A stretch of 12,479 nucleotides of DNA from an uncultured bacterium (GCA_945949625.1 CAMFFI010000016.1:1-12479), one strand, 5' to 3'; numbered from the stretch's first letter, positions 1 to 7,471 are shown. Made by a program: numbers and translations. The notes: generated by a model from the sequence alone, not told the origin.

Positions 1-807
1 GGAAAATTATCAATAAAAAAGCAAACATTAGAGGCTATGAAAAAATTAGTTGAAAAAGATGTTAAACAAGCTAAAAAAGAGTATGAAGAATACGAGAATA
101 AAAGCGAGGAAAATGACAAAGAAATAGAACAAATTGAAGAAACAATTGAAAAAATGGAGGAGCTTATTAAGAAATCACAGATGATTATGATTCCGGGCGG
201 TTTCTCAGGCGGTGACGAGCCTGACGGTTCAGGTAAATTTATTGCCACAACCTTCAGAAACCCCAGAATTTCAAATGCTGTAAACGAGCTCCTTAAAAAC
301 CGCGACGGTCTTATGCTTGGCATATGCAACGGTTTTCAGGCGCTTATTAAGCTGGGACTTGTACCTTACGGTGAAATTGTTGACATTGAGCCGTCCTGTC
401 CTACTCTAACCTTTAACACTATCGGACGTCACATTTCACATATGGCTTACACAAGGGTTACTTCCGTTAAATCTCCTTGGTTTGCAAAGGTTAATGCAGG
501 CGATGTGTTTGCTGTTCCCGTATCTCACGGCGAAGGCAGATTTATGGCTGACTCGGAAACAGTTAAAAAGCTGTTTGCAAACGGACAGGTTGCCACACAG
601 TATGTTGACTTAAACGGTAACCCCAGCGACGATATTGCATTCAACGTAAACGGCTCTGTCAGCGCTATTGAGGGTATTACATCACCTGACGGCAGAGTTC
701 TGGGCAAAATGGGACACAGCGAAAGAAAGGGCGACAATCTTTACAAGAATGTTCCCTTTGACAAGGACCAGAAAATCTTTGAAAGCGGTGTAGCTTATTT
801 TAAATAA
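1..807 (+). CDS. purL: Phosphoribosylformylglycinamidine synthase, C-terminal glutaminase part (5' end missing, abnormal N-terminus)
   Basis: PurL makes FGAM from FGAR, ATP and glutamine in cytosolic purine synthesis; this piece is its class I glutaminase domain, which releases ammonia. Numbering from the first in-frame ATG (37), PurL-like sequence begins near residue 45 with the MIPGGFSGGDEPDGSGKF block. The nucleophile is Cys97 in GICNGFQ, and His227 and Glu229 in MGHSER complete the triad. The end (ESGVAYFK) is the normal PurL C-terminus. The frame is open from base 1, so no true start is visible. Odd: residues 1 to about 45 are Lys/Glu-rich, A-rich in codons and coiled-coil-like. They replace both the synthetase body and the opening strand of the glutaminase domain (a VFPGTNCEYD-type segment), so this is not simply a full gene cut by the window edge. 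The family call is secure; the 5' part is probably an assembly join or a rearrangement. Confidence 0.85.
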   Translation, partial: GKLSIKKQTLEAMKKLVEKDVKQAKKEYEEYENKSEENDKEIEQIEETIEKMEELIKKSQMIMIPGGFSGGDEPDGSGKFIATTFRNPRISNAVNELLKNRDGLMLGICNGFQALIKLGLVPYGEIVDIEPSCPTLTFNTIGRHISHMAYTRVTSVKSPWFAKVNAGDVFAVPVSHGEGRFMADSETVKKLFANGQVATQYVDLNGNPSDDIAFNVNGSVSAIEGITSPDGRVLGKMGHSERKGDNLYKNVPFDKDQKIFESGVAYFK

Positions 808-852
808 GCGGCCGGCATAATATAAATTTTGCTAAATTAAACGATATAAAAT

Positions 853-889
853 AAAACTGCAACTCTTTTTGAAAGGGTTGCAGTTTTTA
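853..889. terminator. Bidirectional intrinsic terminator between convergent genes
   Basis: A 16-bp stem with one G-U pair (853-868 with 872-887) and a 3-nt loop ends in a T run on the + strand. On the - strand the same hairpin is followed by TTTTATTTTAT. It lies between the purL end (+) and the activase-partner end (-), so it can stop transcription from both sides. Confidence 0.85.
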
Positions 890-933
890 TGTATTCAAGA
901 AAAATCCGTTTGTATTGCCTTGCGAAATGGGCA

Positions 934-2262
934 TTATTTATTCTTTGCTTTTGATTTTACCTTTTTTACTTTTTTATTTTCTTCCTTTTCGGCAATCTGT
1001 TTGTCAAGCTCTTCTCTTGCAACGGCAAGCATAAGCTTGATTCTGTTCTCCTGATTTACCTTAGGAGCGCCGGGGTCGTAATCTATTGTTACGATATTTG
1101 CCTTTGGATTTATGCTTTTTATTTTTCTTATTGCGCCCTTGCCGTTAATGTGATTTGGCAAGCATCCAAAGGGCTGGGTGCATACAATATTCTCAAAGCC
1201 TGTTTCAGCAAGCTCCAGCATTTCTGCTGTTAAAAGCCAGCCTTCGCCCATTTTGCTTCCGTAGCCGATAACGCCCTTAACAAGCTCCTTTGTATGCTCG
1301 TAGGTTGAGGGCGGATTAAAACCGTACTTTTCGGTGCAGACAACAGTCATTGCCTCCATCTTTTTAACAAATTTCATTAAAGCGTTGATAACGGAATATT
1401 TTAGCTTACTGCCGCCGTAAAGCTTAATGTCCTCAAGGCGATTGTCAATCTTAAACAGCACAAAGCCCATAAGTCCCGGCAGGCATACCTCGCAGTCCTG
1501 ATCGGCAAGAAACTTTTCCAAATCATTGTTGCCTAAGCGGGCGTACTTTACATAAATTTCTCCTACAATGCCGACCTTGATTTTCGGAACTCGGTTTACC
1601 TTAATCTCCGAAAATTCCTTGCAGATTTTATCAAGTCCTGCTTCAATCGCCTTTGTTGTATAGCCTTCGCCCCTTGCAAACTGGTCGGAAATTGTCTGCG
1701 TCCATTTTGCCACAAGCGCGTCGGCTTCGCCCTTGTTGACCTCATACGGTCTTGTCTGATTTGCGGCAAGCATAATAACGTCGCCGTAAACAAGAGCCGC
1801 CGCAAGCTGTCTTATCATTGGAAGAGTCAGGGAAAAGCCCGGGTTTTTTTCAAGTCCCGACAGGTTAAGGGAAATAATCGGAACATAGTCAAAGCCTGCC
1901 TTGTGAAGAGCTTTTCTTAACAGATGAATATAGTTTGAGGCACGACAGCCGCCGCCTGTTTGTGTAATCATAAGCGCAGTCTTGTGAAGGTCATACTTTC
2001 CGCTTTCAAGAGCGTGGATAAGCTGACCGATTACAAGAATAGCCGGGTAACAGGTATCGTTATGAACATATTTTAGTCCCGTCTGGGCAATTTCAGGACC
2101 GTCGGTATCTAAAAGCTCCATTTTATATCCGTTATGGATAAGCACGCTTTTCATTATATTAAAATGAGTAGGCATCATCATAGGGATTAAAATGGTGTAT
2201 TCTTCTTTCATTTCCTTTGTAAAAAGAAGTCGTCCTGTTTCGTCGTATTTAAGTTCTGCCAT
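934..2262 (-). CDS. 2-hydroxyacyl-CoA dehydratase (HgdB-like, COG3581-type) partner of the activase-family protein
   Basis: This 442-residue cytosolic protein matches the C-terminal quarter of the long clostridial 'acyl-CoA dehydratase activase-related' proteins and the HgdB/double-cubane-cluster superfamily. Visible traits are many Gly-flanked cysteines suited to Fe-S ligation: Cys71 (NDTCYPA), Cys106 (TGGGCRASN), Cys257 and Cys260, Cys309 (VVCTEKYG), Cys361 and Cys367 (CTQPFGCLPN). A Lys-rich tail covers roughly 418-442. The ATG at 2262 is preceded by AAGGTGAG at good spacing. It lies 95 bp downstream of the 970-residue activase gene on the same strand and is probably co-transcribed and partnered with it. 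Known for the superfamily: ATP-driven electron injection into an Fe-S cluster that performs difficult reductions or radical dehydrations. The substrate is unknown, and no dehydration-pathway genes (CoA transferase, acyl-CoA dehydrogenase) are nearby. Family call strong, reaction open. Confidence 0.85.
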   Translation of the reverse strand: MAELKYDETGRLLFTKEMKEEYTILIPMMMPTHFNIMKSVLIHNGYKMELLDTDGPEIAQTGLKYVHNDTCYPAILVIGQLIHALESGKYDLHKTALMITQTGGGCRASNYIHLLRKALHKAGFDYVPIISLNLSGLEKNPGFSLTLPMIRQLAAALVYGDVIMLAANQTRPYEVNKGEADALVAKWTQTISDQFARGEGYTTKAIEAGLDKICKEFSEIKVNRVPKIKVGIVGEIYVKYARLGNNDLEKFLADQDCEVCLPGLMGFVLFKIDNRLEDIKLYGGSKLKYSVINALMKFVKKMEAMTVVCTEKYGFNPPSTYEHTKELVKGVIGYGSKMGEGWLLTAEMLELAETGFENIVCTQPFGCLPNHINGKGAIRKIKSINPKANIVTIDYDPGAPKVNQENRIKLMLAVAREELDKQIAEKEENKKVKKVKSKAKNK

Positions 2263-2357
2263 AATCTCACCTTTTCTGTGGTATTTTATAATGGTTTATG
2301 GTAATAATTTTTCGGTGCGTCGGCACTCAGATTGCGCCTGCAATACATACTAAGCCG

Positions 2358-5270
2358 TTATTCCTGACCGATTGCCGCAAGCAGACTGCGAATACGGATT
2401 TTTACCGCACCTAAGTTTGTAATTTCATCTATCTTAATCTGGGTGTATATTTTGCCCTTTCTTTCAAGAATATCCCTGACCTCATCGGTTGTGATTGCGT
2501 CAACTCCGCATCCGAAGGAAACAAGCTGGATTAAATCCATATCTTTTCTTGTGGTTACATATTTTGCCGCTGCATAAAGTCTTGAATGGTACGTCCACTG
2601 ATTCAAAACGCCTGTTTTGAATTTTTCCACTCTGTCGGAAACTATGTCCTCGGAAACAATTGCAACGCCGAAGCTTGAAATCAGCTTGTCAATACCGTGG
2701 TTAATTTCCGGGTCAACGTGGTAAGGTCTGCCCGACAGCACCATTATATGCCTGCCTTCTTTTTCAGCCTTGGCTATAATTTCATTTCCTTTTTGTCTGA
2801 TTTTTTCCATATAGCTTTCATACTCGGCATATGCTTTTTCGCTTGCCTTTTTTACTGCATTCTGAGTTAAATCAGGGAAATATCGGCTTAATCTTTCATA
2901 TGCTTTTTTAGGGAAATCCTTTCGGCGGTGAATACCGAAATAATCCTTAATAAACAGTATTTTCTGCACATCGCCCATATTGTTTTTGATAACCTCGGGA
3001 TAATATGCAACTACCGGGCAGTTATAGTGGTTATCGCCTAAGCCTTCATCAAAATTATAGGAAAGACAGGGGTAGAAGATTGTATCCACTCCCTCGTCAA
3101 TAAGCGTCTGAATATGGCCGTGCATAAGCTTTGCAGGGAAACAGACGGTGTCGGACGGAATAGTCTGCTGACCTCTTTGATAAAGCTTTCTGCTTGAAAG
3201 AGGAGAATGAATAACCTCAAAGCCCAGACTTGTGAAAAAGCTGTGCCAGAAAGGCAAAAGCTCATACATATTAAGTCCCATAGGTATGCCGATTTTTCCT
3301 CTTTTGCCCTTAACAGGCGTGTAGCTTTGCAAAAGCTTGAGCTTGTACGCGTAAATATTATAATCCTCGCCGGAGTTGTTTTTCTTGGTAATTGGTCTTT
3401 CACAGCGGTTGCCTGCAATAAATTTCTTTCCGCCGCCGAAGGAATTAACGGTTAAGCGGCAGTTATTGGGGCACATTCCGCAGTTTACAACACGAATTTC
3501 GTGAACAAAATTACTTAGTCCCTCTTTATTTGTCAATGTGCTTTCGGGGTTTTCCTTGTCCTTTACCTTTGACATAGCATAGAGAGCCGCACCGTATGCG
3601 CCCATAAGACCTGCAATATTTGCACGGACTACGTTTACGCCCATTTCCATTTCAAAAGCACGCAGAACAGCGTCGTTCAAGAAGGTGCCGCCCTGTACTA
3701 CAACCTTTTTGCCCAGCTCGTCGGGGCTTGAGGCTCTGATAACCTTGTAAAGCGCATTCTTTACAACCGAAAGGGACAGTCCTGCGGAAATATCCTCTAT
3801 GGTTGCGCCGTCCTTTTGCGCCTGCTTAACAGAGGAGTTCATAAATACGGTACAGCGTGAGCCTAAATCAACAGGATGCTTTGCAAAAAGTCCCATTTGT
3901 GCAAATTCTTCTATTGAATAGCCCAAGGCATTTGCAAAGGTCTGAAGAAAACTTCCGCAGCCTGAGGAGCAAGCCTCGTTAAGAAAAATGTTGTCAATAG
4001 CGCCGTTATGTATTTTAAAGCACTTAATATCCTGTCCGCCGATGTCAATAACAAACTCAACATCCGGCATAAAATATTTTGCCGCCGTAAAATGAGCCAC
4101 TGTTTCTACTATTCCGTAGTCAACATCAAAGGCATTCTTTATAATTTCTTCTCCGTAGCCTGTTACGGCAGAGGAGGCAATATCAATTTCGGGGCAGATT
4201 TCATACACCTTTTCAAGAAAACCCTTTATAAGCTCAACGGGATTTCCCTTTGAAGGCATATATTCGGAATAAAGCAGCTCACCCTCTGAATTAAGCACAA
4301 CTGCCTTTACGGTTGTTGAACCTGCGTCCATTCCTATGTACGCTTTGCCCTTATAGCCTGCAAGCTCCTTTTGAGTTACGGTTGCCTTATCGTGACGTTT
4401 TTTAAACTCGTCATAATCCTCCTTGCTTTCAAAAAGAGGCTTGTTAAAGGCAAAGTTACCGCTGCCGTGGTAGTTCTTTACCTTTTCGATAACCTTGTCA
4501 AAATCTATTTCCTTTTCTGCACAAAGCGCTGCGCCGCAGGCAACGTAATACAGAGAATTTTCCGGACAAATACCCGTTGTGTTTAAGGTTTCGTCAAAGC
4601 ATTTTCTAAGCTCTGACATAAAGGTCAGAGGTCCGCCTAAATAAACGATTTTTCCCTTAATTTCTCTTCCCTGTGCAAGACCTGCAACAGTCTGGCTGAC
4701 AACAGCCTGAAAGATACTTTCGGCTATATCGCTTTTTCTTGCGCCCTGATTTAAAAGCGGCTGAATGTCGGTTTTTGCAAATACACCGCAGCGTGATGCA
4801 ATTGTATAGGTTTTTTCGTGCTCCTTTGCAAGACCGTCAAGCTCTTCAAGAGGTACGTTCAGAAGTGTTGCCATCTGGTCAATAAACGCACCTGTACCGC
4901 CTGCGCAGGTACCATTCATTCTTACCTCAAGTCCGTTTGTAAGGAAAAGGATTTTTGCGTCCTCTCCGCCTAATTCAATGACAACGTCCGTACCGGGAAT
5001 AAAGGTATTTGCCGCAACTCTTGTTGCATAAACCTCCTGGACAAAATCTATTCCGCAGCTTTCTGCTACGCCCATTCCGGCACTGCCGGACATAGCGATT
5101 TTCGCATTTTCAACCTGGGGAATTTTCGCCCTTACGGTGTTTAAAATTTCTCCGATTTTTTCTGTAATCTGTGAAAAGTGGCGCTCATATGTGCTGTATA
5201 TTAATTTGTTATCATCATCCAGAACAACGCATTTTACGGTTGTTGAACCTATATCCAATCCCAGTTTCAC
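2358..5270 (-). CDS. Tandem BcrAD/BadFG ATPase (2-hydroxyacyl-CoA dehydratase activase family) with DUF2229 region
   Basis: This 970-residue cytosolic protein has three parts. Module 1 (about 1-255) is an ASKHA-fold ATPase with DIGSTTVK at 6-13, ELGGEDAK at 99-106 and Fe-S cysteines Cys122 (GTCAGGTG) and Cys161 (SRCGVF). Module 2 (about 309-565) repeats the plan with DAGSTTVK at 315-322, DIGGQDIK at 409-416, Cys434/Cys438 (ACSSGCGS) and Cys473 (SRCTVF). The rest (about 590-965) is DUF2229-like, rich in Cys: CGMCPNNC at 597-604, Cys623, Cys710, Cys735, Cys751 and Cys921. Characterised relatives such as HgdC are homodimers with one [4Fe-4S] at the subunit interface, and use ATP to push an electron into a dehydratase; here both ATPase modules are in one chain. 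The start is GTG at 5270, supported by GGAGG (5280-5284) nine bases upstream. The 442-residue gene follows. Substrate unknown. Confidence 0.88.
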   Translation of the reverse strand: MKLGLDIGSTTVKCVVLDDDNKLIYSTYERHFSQITEKIGEILNTVRAKIPQVENAKIAMSGSAGMGVAESCGIDFVQEVYATRVAANTFIPGTDVVIELGGEDAKILFLTNGLEVRMNGTCAGGTGAFIDQMATLLNVPLEELDGLAKEHEKTYTIASRCGVFAKTDIQPLLNQGARKSDIAESIFQAVVSQTVAGLAQGREIKGKIVYLGGPLTFMSELRKCFDETLNTTGICPENSLYYVACGAALCAEKEIDFDKVIEKVKNYHGSGNFAFNKPLFESKEDYDEFKKRHDKATVTQKELAGYKGKAYIGMDAGSTTVKAVVLNSEGELLYSEYMPSKGNPVELIKGFLEKVYEICPEIDIASSAVTGYGEEIIKNAFDVDYGIVETVAHFTAAKYFMPDVEFVIDIGGQDIKCFKIHNGAIDNIFLNEACSSGCGSFLQTFANALGYSIEEFAQMGLFAKHPVDLGSRCTVFMNSSVKQAQKDGATIEDISAGLSLSVVKNALYKVIRASSPDELGKKVVVQGGTFLNDAVLRAFEMEMGVNVVRANIAGLMGAYGAALYAMSKVKDKENPESTLTNKEGLSNFVHEIRVVNCGMCPNNCRLTVNSFGGGKKFIAGNRCERPITKKNNSGEDYNIYAYKLKLLQSYTPVKGKRGKIGIPMGLNMYELLPFWHSFFTSLGFEVIHSPLSSRKLYQRGQQTIPSDTVCFPAKLMHGHIQTLIDEGVDTIFYPCLSYNFDEGLGDNHYNCPVVAYYPEVIKNNMGDVQKILFIKDYFGIHRRKDFPKKAYERLSRYFPDLTQNAVKKASEKAYAEYESYMEKIRQKGNEIIAKAEKEGRHIMVLSGRPYHVDPEINHGIDKLISSFGVAIVSEDIVSDRVEKFKTGVLNQWTYHSRLYAAAKYVTTRKDMDLIQLVSFGCGVDAITTDEVRDILERKGKIYTQIKIDEITNLGAVKIRIRSLLAAIGQE

Positions 5271-5382
5271 GTTATTTTACCTCCACAATACGGGCAATTT
5301 TTGTATATGCTAATCATATCACTATATTATAAAATAAAATACCACTGATTTAATTCTTATTTTGAAAAATAATGCTCTTGTT

Positions 5383-5502
5383 TTAATTATAATATCTGGA
5401 ATTTTTCTTCAATAGACAAAACAAAGCTTTTGTGTATGAATTAATGCTATGTCCGCCGTCATTCTCAAAAAGCAGATATTTAAACATCAATACATTTGAC
5501 AT
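5383..5502 (-). CDS. Possible 39-residue small protein, unknown
   Basis: An ATG-to-TAA reading frame begins MSNVLMFKYLLF, contains ENDGGHSINSYTKALF and ends SRYYN. An AAAGGA-type ribosome binding site sits about ten bases upstream. No family is recognised, and there is no obvious signal peptide or membrane segment. It lies after the terminator of the 168-residue gene and before the activase gene, in the same orientation, so it could be read from a promoter inside the spacer or be a leader peptide. Against it: the length is short enough to occur by chance in AT-rich DNA, and no clear promoter precedes it. Confidence 0.25.
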   Translation of the reverse strand: MSNVLMFKYLLFENDGGHSINSYTKALFCLLKKNSRYYN

Positions 5503-5555
5503 TTGCTTAAAGTCCTTTCGGTTTTACAATTTTTGAAAACAGAGGAACTTTACGC

Positions 5556-5585
5556 AAAGAAAAAGGGAACAGTCCGGCTGTTCCC
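5556..5585 (-). terminator. Intrinsic terminator after the 168-residue gene
   Basis: On the - strand, GGGAACAG (5585-5578) pairs perfectly with CTGTTCCC (5572-5565) around a 5-nt loop and is followed by TTTTTCTTT. It lies 28 bases past the stop codon at 5614, so the activase unit must have its own promoter. Confidence 0.9.
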
Positions 5586-5613
5586 TGAGTATTAATGTTA
5601 GCGGTGTTATTGT

Positions 5614-6120
5614 TTAAAACGAAAAGTTCTCGTCGGTTTCGTTTTCTGCAATATCCTCTTTTGGTTCTTCCTGAACAGGTTGCTCCTGCTCAGCGGTCTG
5701 CTCTTCCTTTACAGGAAAAGGCGACTGCTCGTATTCGTCTTCATTTGAGCAGGCAACGGTAATATCCTCGATTGTGCCGTTTTCTTCCCTGTCATAAATT
5801 TCAACGGTCTGTTTTTCAAGAATACGGCTGTAACGCTCTCTTGCTTTTTTAATTCTTGCTTTTGAGGTTTCTATAACCTCAAAAAGCTCGCTTTCGTTCT
5901 GTGCAGGAGAAAAGCCCTTTTCACTGCCTGTTGTTTCATAATAATGCTTGCCAAGCGCAATATACGCCCTGTTTATCATTTCGCTTTCGTTTTTCATAAC
6001 AAGACGCAGGCGGTTAAGCTGTGCGTTAGTTCTGTTTTTTTCAACAATAGTATGTGTAATGGCGGAAATTGTGTCAACTGCTGTATTTAATGAACTTTTT
6101 ACAGAATCAAATAAAGCCAT
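5614..6120 (-). CDS. Small helical protein with acidic tail, function unknown
   Basis: The protein has 168 residues. Residues 1-30 (MALFDSVKSSLNTAVDTISA...) look like an amphipathic helix; about 31-110 is strongly helical and charged, with YIALGKHYYE at 53-62 and an Arg/Lys-rich stretch at 86-102. From about 110 the chain is acidic, low in complexity and probably disordered (many Glu, Gln, Pro). Clostridia commonly carry proteins with this N-terminal layout, often ending in a zinc ribbon; here the end is an acidic tail instead. There is no signal peptide or membrane helix, so it is probably cytosolic. AAAGGAG (6129-6135) precedes the ATG at 6120. It has its own promoter (6169-6197) and terminator, and is divergent from the CpXC gene. 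I do not recognise a function; the family resemblance comes from memory, not a search. Confidence 0.8.
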   Translation of the reverse strand: MALFDSVKSSLNTAVDTISAITHTIVEKNRTNAQLNRLRLVMKNESEMINRAYIALGKHYYETTGSEKGFSPAQNESELFEVIETSKARIKKARERYSRILEKQTVEIYDREENGTIEDITVACSNEDEYEQSPFPVKEEQTAEQEQPVQEEPKEDIAENETDENFSF

Positions 6121-6168
6121 AAAAATTACTCCTTTTATAACAATTGTAAAAATTATTTACATAGTATT

Positions 6169-6197
6169 ATTATGACAGATAATTAAACTAAAATCAA
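6169..6197 (-). promoter_or_regulatory. SigmaA-type promoter of the 168-residue gene
   Basis: On the - strand: TTGATT (6197-6192), 17-bp spacer, CATAAT (6174-6169), about 49 bases before the start codon. It is back-to-back with the CpXC promoter; the two -35 boxes are about 18 bp apart. Confidence 0.7.
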
Positions 6198-6215
6198 TAA
6201 TTTTTTAAAAATTAC

Positions 6216-6244
6216 TTGTTAAAAATAACGAGCGTTGCTATAAT
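6216..6244 (+). promoter_or_regulatory. SigmaA-type promoter of the CpXC gene
   Basis: TTGTTA (6216-6221), 17-bp spacer, perfect TATAAT (6239-6244), 32 bases before the ATG. The leader would be about 25 nt and carries AGAGG at 6264-6268. Confidence 0.8.
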
Positions 6245-6276
6245 ATTTGAAGAACTACATAAAAGAGGTATGAAAT

Positions 6277-7065
6277 ATGTCACGAAAAGTTACCAAAAGT
6301 ATTGTATGCCCAAAATGTAACGAAACTACTCAGACTGATATATATACAAGCATAAACTCCTTTAACGACCCTCAGCTCAGAGAAAGCGCACTTGACGAAT
6401 CTCTCTTTAAATGGCGCTGCAGCTGCTGCGGTCATCAGGCAAGGCTTACATATCCTGTGCTTTATAACGATATGAAAAATCGTTTTATGGTTTATCTTAT
6501 TCCCAGAATTGAGCGTTTTCAGCTTGCCGACAGAGAGCTTGAGGAGGAATTTGCAAACCTGAAAAACATTAACAAACGTCTTGTGCCTGACTTTAACTCC
6601 TTTAAGGAAAAGGTGTTTATCTTTGAATCAGGTCTTGACGATATGGCTGTTGAGCTTACAAAGCTGGCTATCAGTGAGGCTGTGGCAAAAAAGCACGGCA
6701 TTGAAGAGGTTAAGGAAGGCTACCTTTCAATGTATGACAGAGAAACAAACACTATGGGCTTTACCTATTTTATCGGCAAAAACAAAGACCCCTATGTTCA
6801 GAGCGCAAGGCTTGAAATTTACGGCAAGTCTATCAGCATTGTTAAGGAATTTGCCGCAAAGGACAAAAAGCTGAAGGGATTTATTAAAATCGACCGTGAA
6901 TGGGCAGAAAACGTGCTTTACAGATATAAGCGTGCAAAGCATCATTTGCAGGAACAGCAGGAGGAATCTCCCGAAAAGCCTGTGCTTAAAAAGCAGGTGC
7001 TTGAAAAGAAAAAGCTCGATATTGAGATTGTTACTCCGCCCATTAAAAGCACTCCGAAAAAATAA
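6277..7065 (+). CDS. CpXC-domain protein, function unknown
   Basis: The protein has 262 residues. The N-terminal CpXC domain is marked by CPKC (Cys11, Cys14) and, 33 residues on, a second knuckle CSCCGH (Cys48, Cys51, with Cys50 between), a likely four-cysteine zinc site. After this, about 60-215 is a mixed alpha/beta region ending in YRYKRAKHHLQEQQEE. The last ~40 residues are Lys/Pro-rich and look disordered. There is no signal peptide or membrane segment. The ATG at 6277 has AGAGG eight bases upstream and a strong promoter. The CpXC family is found mostly in gut Firmicutes and has no established function that I know of; zinc binding is inferred from the cysteines. It is divergent from the acidic-tailed helical protein. 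No dedicated terminator follows closely; a bidirectional one lies at 7428-7468. Confidence 0.85.
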   Translation: MSRKVTKSIVCPKCNETTQTDIYTSINSFNDPQLRESALDESLFKWRCSCCGHQARLTYPVLYNDMKNRFMVYLIPRIERFQLADRELEEEFANLKNINKRLVPDFNSFKEKVFIFESGLDDMAVELTKLAISEAVAKKHGIEEVKEGYLSMYDRETNTMGFTYFIGKNKDPYVQSARLEIYGKSISIVKEFAAKDKKLKGFIKIDREWAENVLYRYKRAKHHLQEQQEESPEKPVLKKQVLEKKKLDIEIVTPPIKSTPKK

Positions 7066-7100
7066 CCGGTCGAGAGCCTCGACACGCAATACGGGCAGTA

Positions 7101-7233
7101 GGGACAACCCTTGCGGTTGTCCGATAACACCGCAGAACTTTCAGGCTGAATTGTAGGGGACGGCGTCTCGACGTCCCTAAATAATTGTATGGGCGGCTTG
7201 TTTTGCCCTTTATGAGGGGCAGAAACAAGTTGC
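7101..7233 (+). repeat. Repeat copy A, inverted relative to copy B at 9239-9372
   Basis: This ~133-bp unit runs from the GGACAACC palindrome through the GGGACG/CGTCCC hairpin to GAAACAAGTTGC. Its reverse complement is found at 9239-9372 with only scattered differences; the most divergent part is about 7122-7134, between palindrome and body. No transposase gene, terminal target duplication or attachment site was recognised. Confidence 0.85.
7102..7122. repeat. GGACAACC/GGTTGTCC palindrome, copy 1 of 3
   Basis: Perfect 8-bp arms around CTTGC. The - strand transcript would cap the stem with a GCAA (GNRA) tetraloop. Other copies are at 7393-7413 and 9352-9370. Confidence 0.85.
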
Positions 7234-7392
7234 CGCAAAATTAATTGCAAACGGCGGGATGTGGGTACGGCAGTCGCCCATACCCAGACGATATAACCGA
7301 GCATAAAAAACAAAAAGGTTATTCGAAATTTGTTCGGCGGCTTGTGGGCAAGCCGCCCTACCAATAATTCTGAAATGTTTTCCTGCATAATC

Positions 7393-7413
7393 GGACAACC
7401 CTTGCGGTTGTCC
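7393..7413. repeat. GGACAACC/GGTTGTCC palindrome, copy 2 of 3
   Basis: It is base-for-base the same 21-bp palindrome as at 7102-7122, in the same orientation, and sits 14 bp from the terminator stem. It is followed by an A run on the + strand, so it is not itself a terminator for + strand transcription. Confidence 0.85.
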
Positions 7414-7427
7414 AAAAAACATAAATA

Positions 7428-7468
7428 AAAAGCGTAAACAACGGGAATTTCCCTTTGTTTGCGCTTTT
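7428..7468. terminator. Bidirectional terminator between the CpXC gene and the lexA-HAD operon
   Basis: A long stem: AAAAGCG/CGCTTTT, a T-G pair, AAACAA/TTGTTT, a C-T mismatch, then GGG/CCC around AATTT. The - strand continues TTTTATTTAT, giving a terminator three bases past the HAD stop codon. The + strand has a TTTTATTTTA tail and can end read-through from the CpXC gene and the repeats. Confidence 0.85.
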
Positions 7469-7471
7469 ATT

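Larger units (their letters stand above)
5271..5613. other. Gene-poor spacer: terminator, possible small ORF, leader of the activase gene
   Basis: Reading leftward (- strand), the spacer holds the terminator of the upstream gene (5556-5585), a possible 39-codon ORF (5502-5383), then an AT-rich leader. In that leader a TATAAT (- strand, 5326-5331) is a candidate -10 for the activase gene, but only a poor -35 (TTAAAT, 16-bp spacing) goes with it. The GGAGG at 5280-5284 ends the leader. Nothing else was recognised. Confidence 0.5.
7066..7427. repeat. Intergenic cluster of GC-rich palindromic repeats
   Basis: This 362-bp stretch has no credible protein gene but at least six hairpins. They are: 6-bp arms 7069-7074/7078-7083; 8-bp arms 7102-7109/7115-7122; 6-bp arms 7157-7162/7172-7177; TGGGTA/TACCCA 7262-7267/7281-7286; 9-bp GGCGGCTTG/CAAGCCGCC 7336-7344/7349-7357; and a second copy of the 8-bp-arm palindrome at 7393-7400/7406-7413. 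Base composition is clearly richer in G+C than neighbouring spacers. Open frames crossing it on either strand are by-products of the repeats. The pattern is that of dispersed intergenic (REP/MITE-like) elements piled together. Confidence 0.8.

Noticed and set aside
2263..2357. Frameshift or decay between the 970- and 442-residue genes
   Set aside because: Both genes have intact ends; the second has its own AAGGTGAG and ATG, so the gap looks like a real intergenic spacer.
3038..3418. 126-codon frame inside the activase gene, other frame
   Set aside because: It is fully embedded in a conserved Cys-rich coding region and has no start signal.
5497..5529. TTGACA ... TACAAT as a + strand promoter in the spacer
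   Set aside because: The spacing is about 23 bp, too long for a SigmaA promoter, and nothing on the + strand follows.
6942..7415. 157-codon frame on the - strand crossing the repeat cluster and the CpXC end
   Set aside because: It is built from palindromic repeats, overlaps the end of a well-supported gene, and has neither a ribosome binding site nor a recognisable domain.
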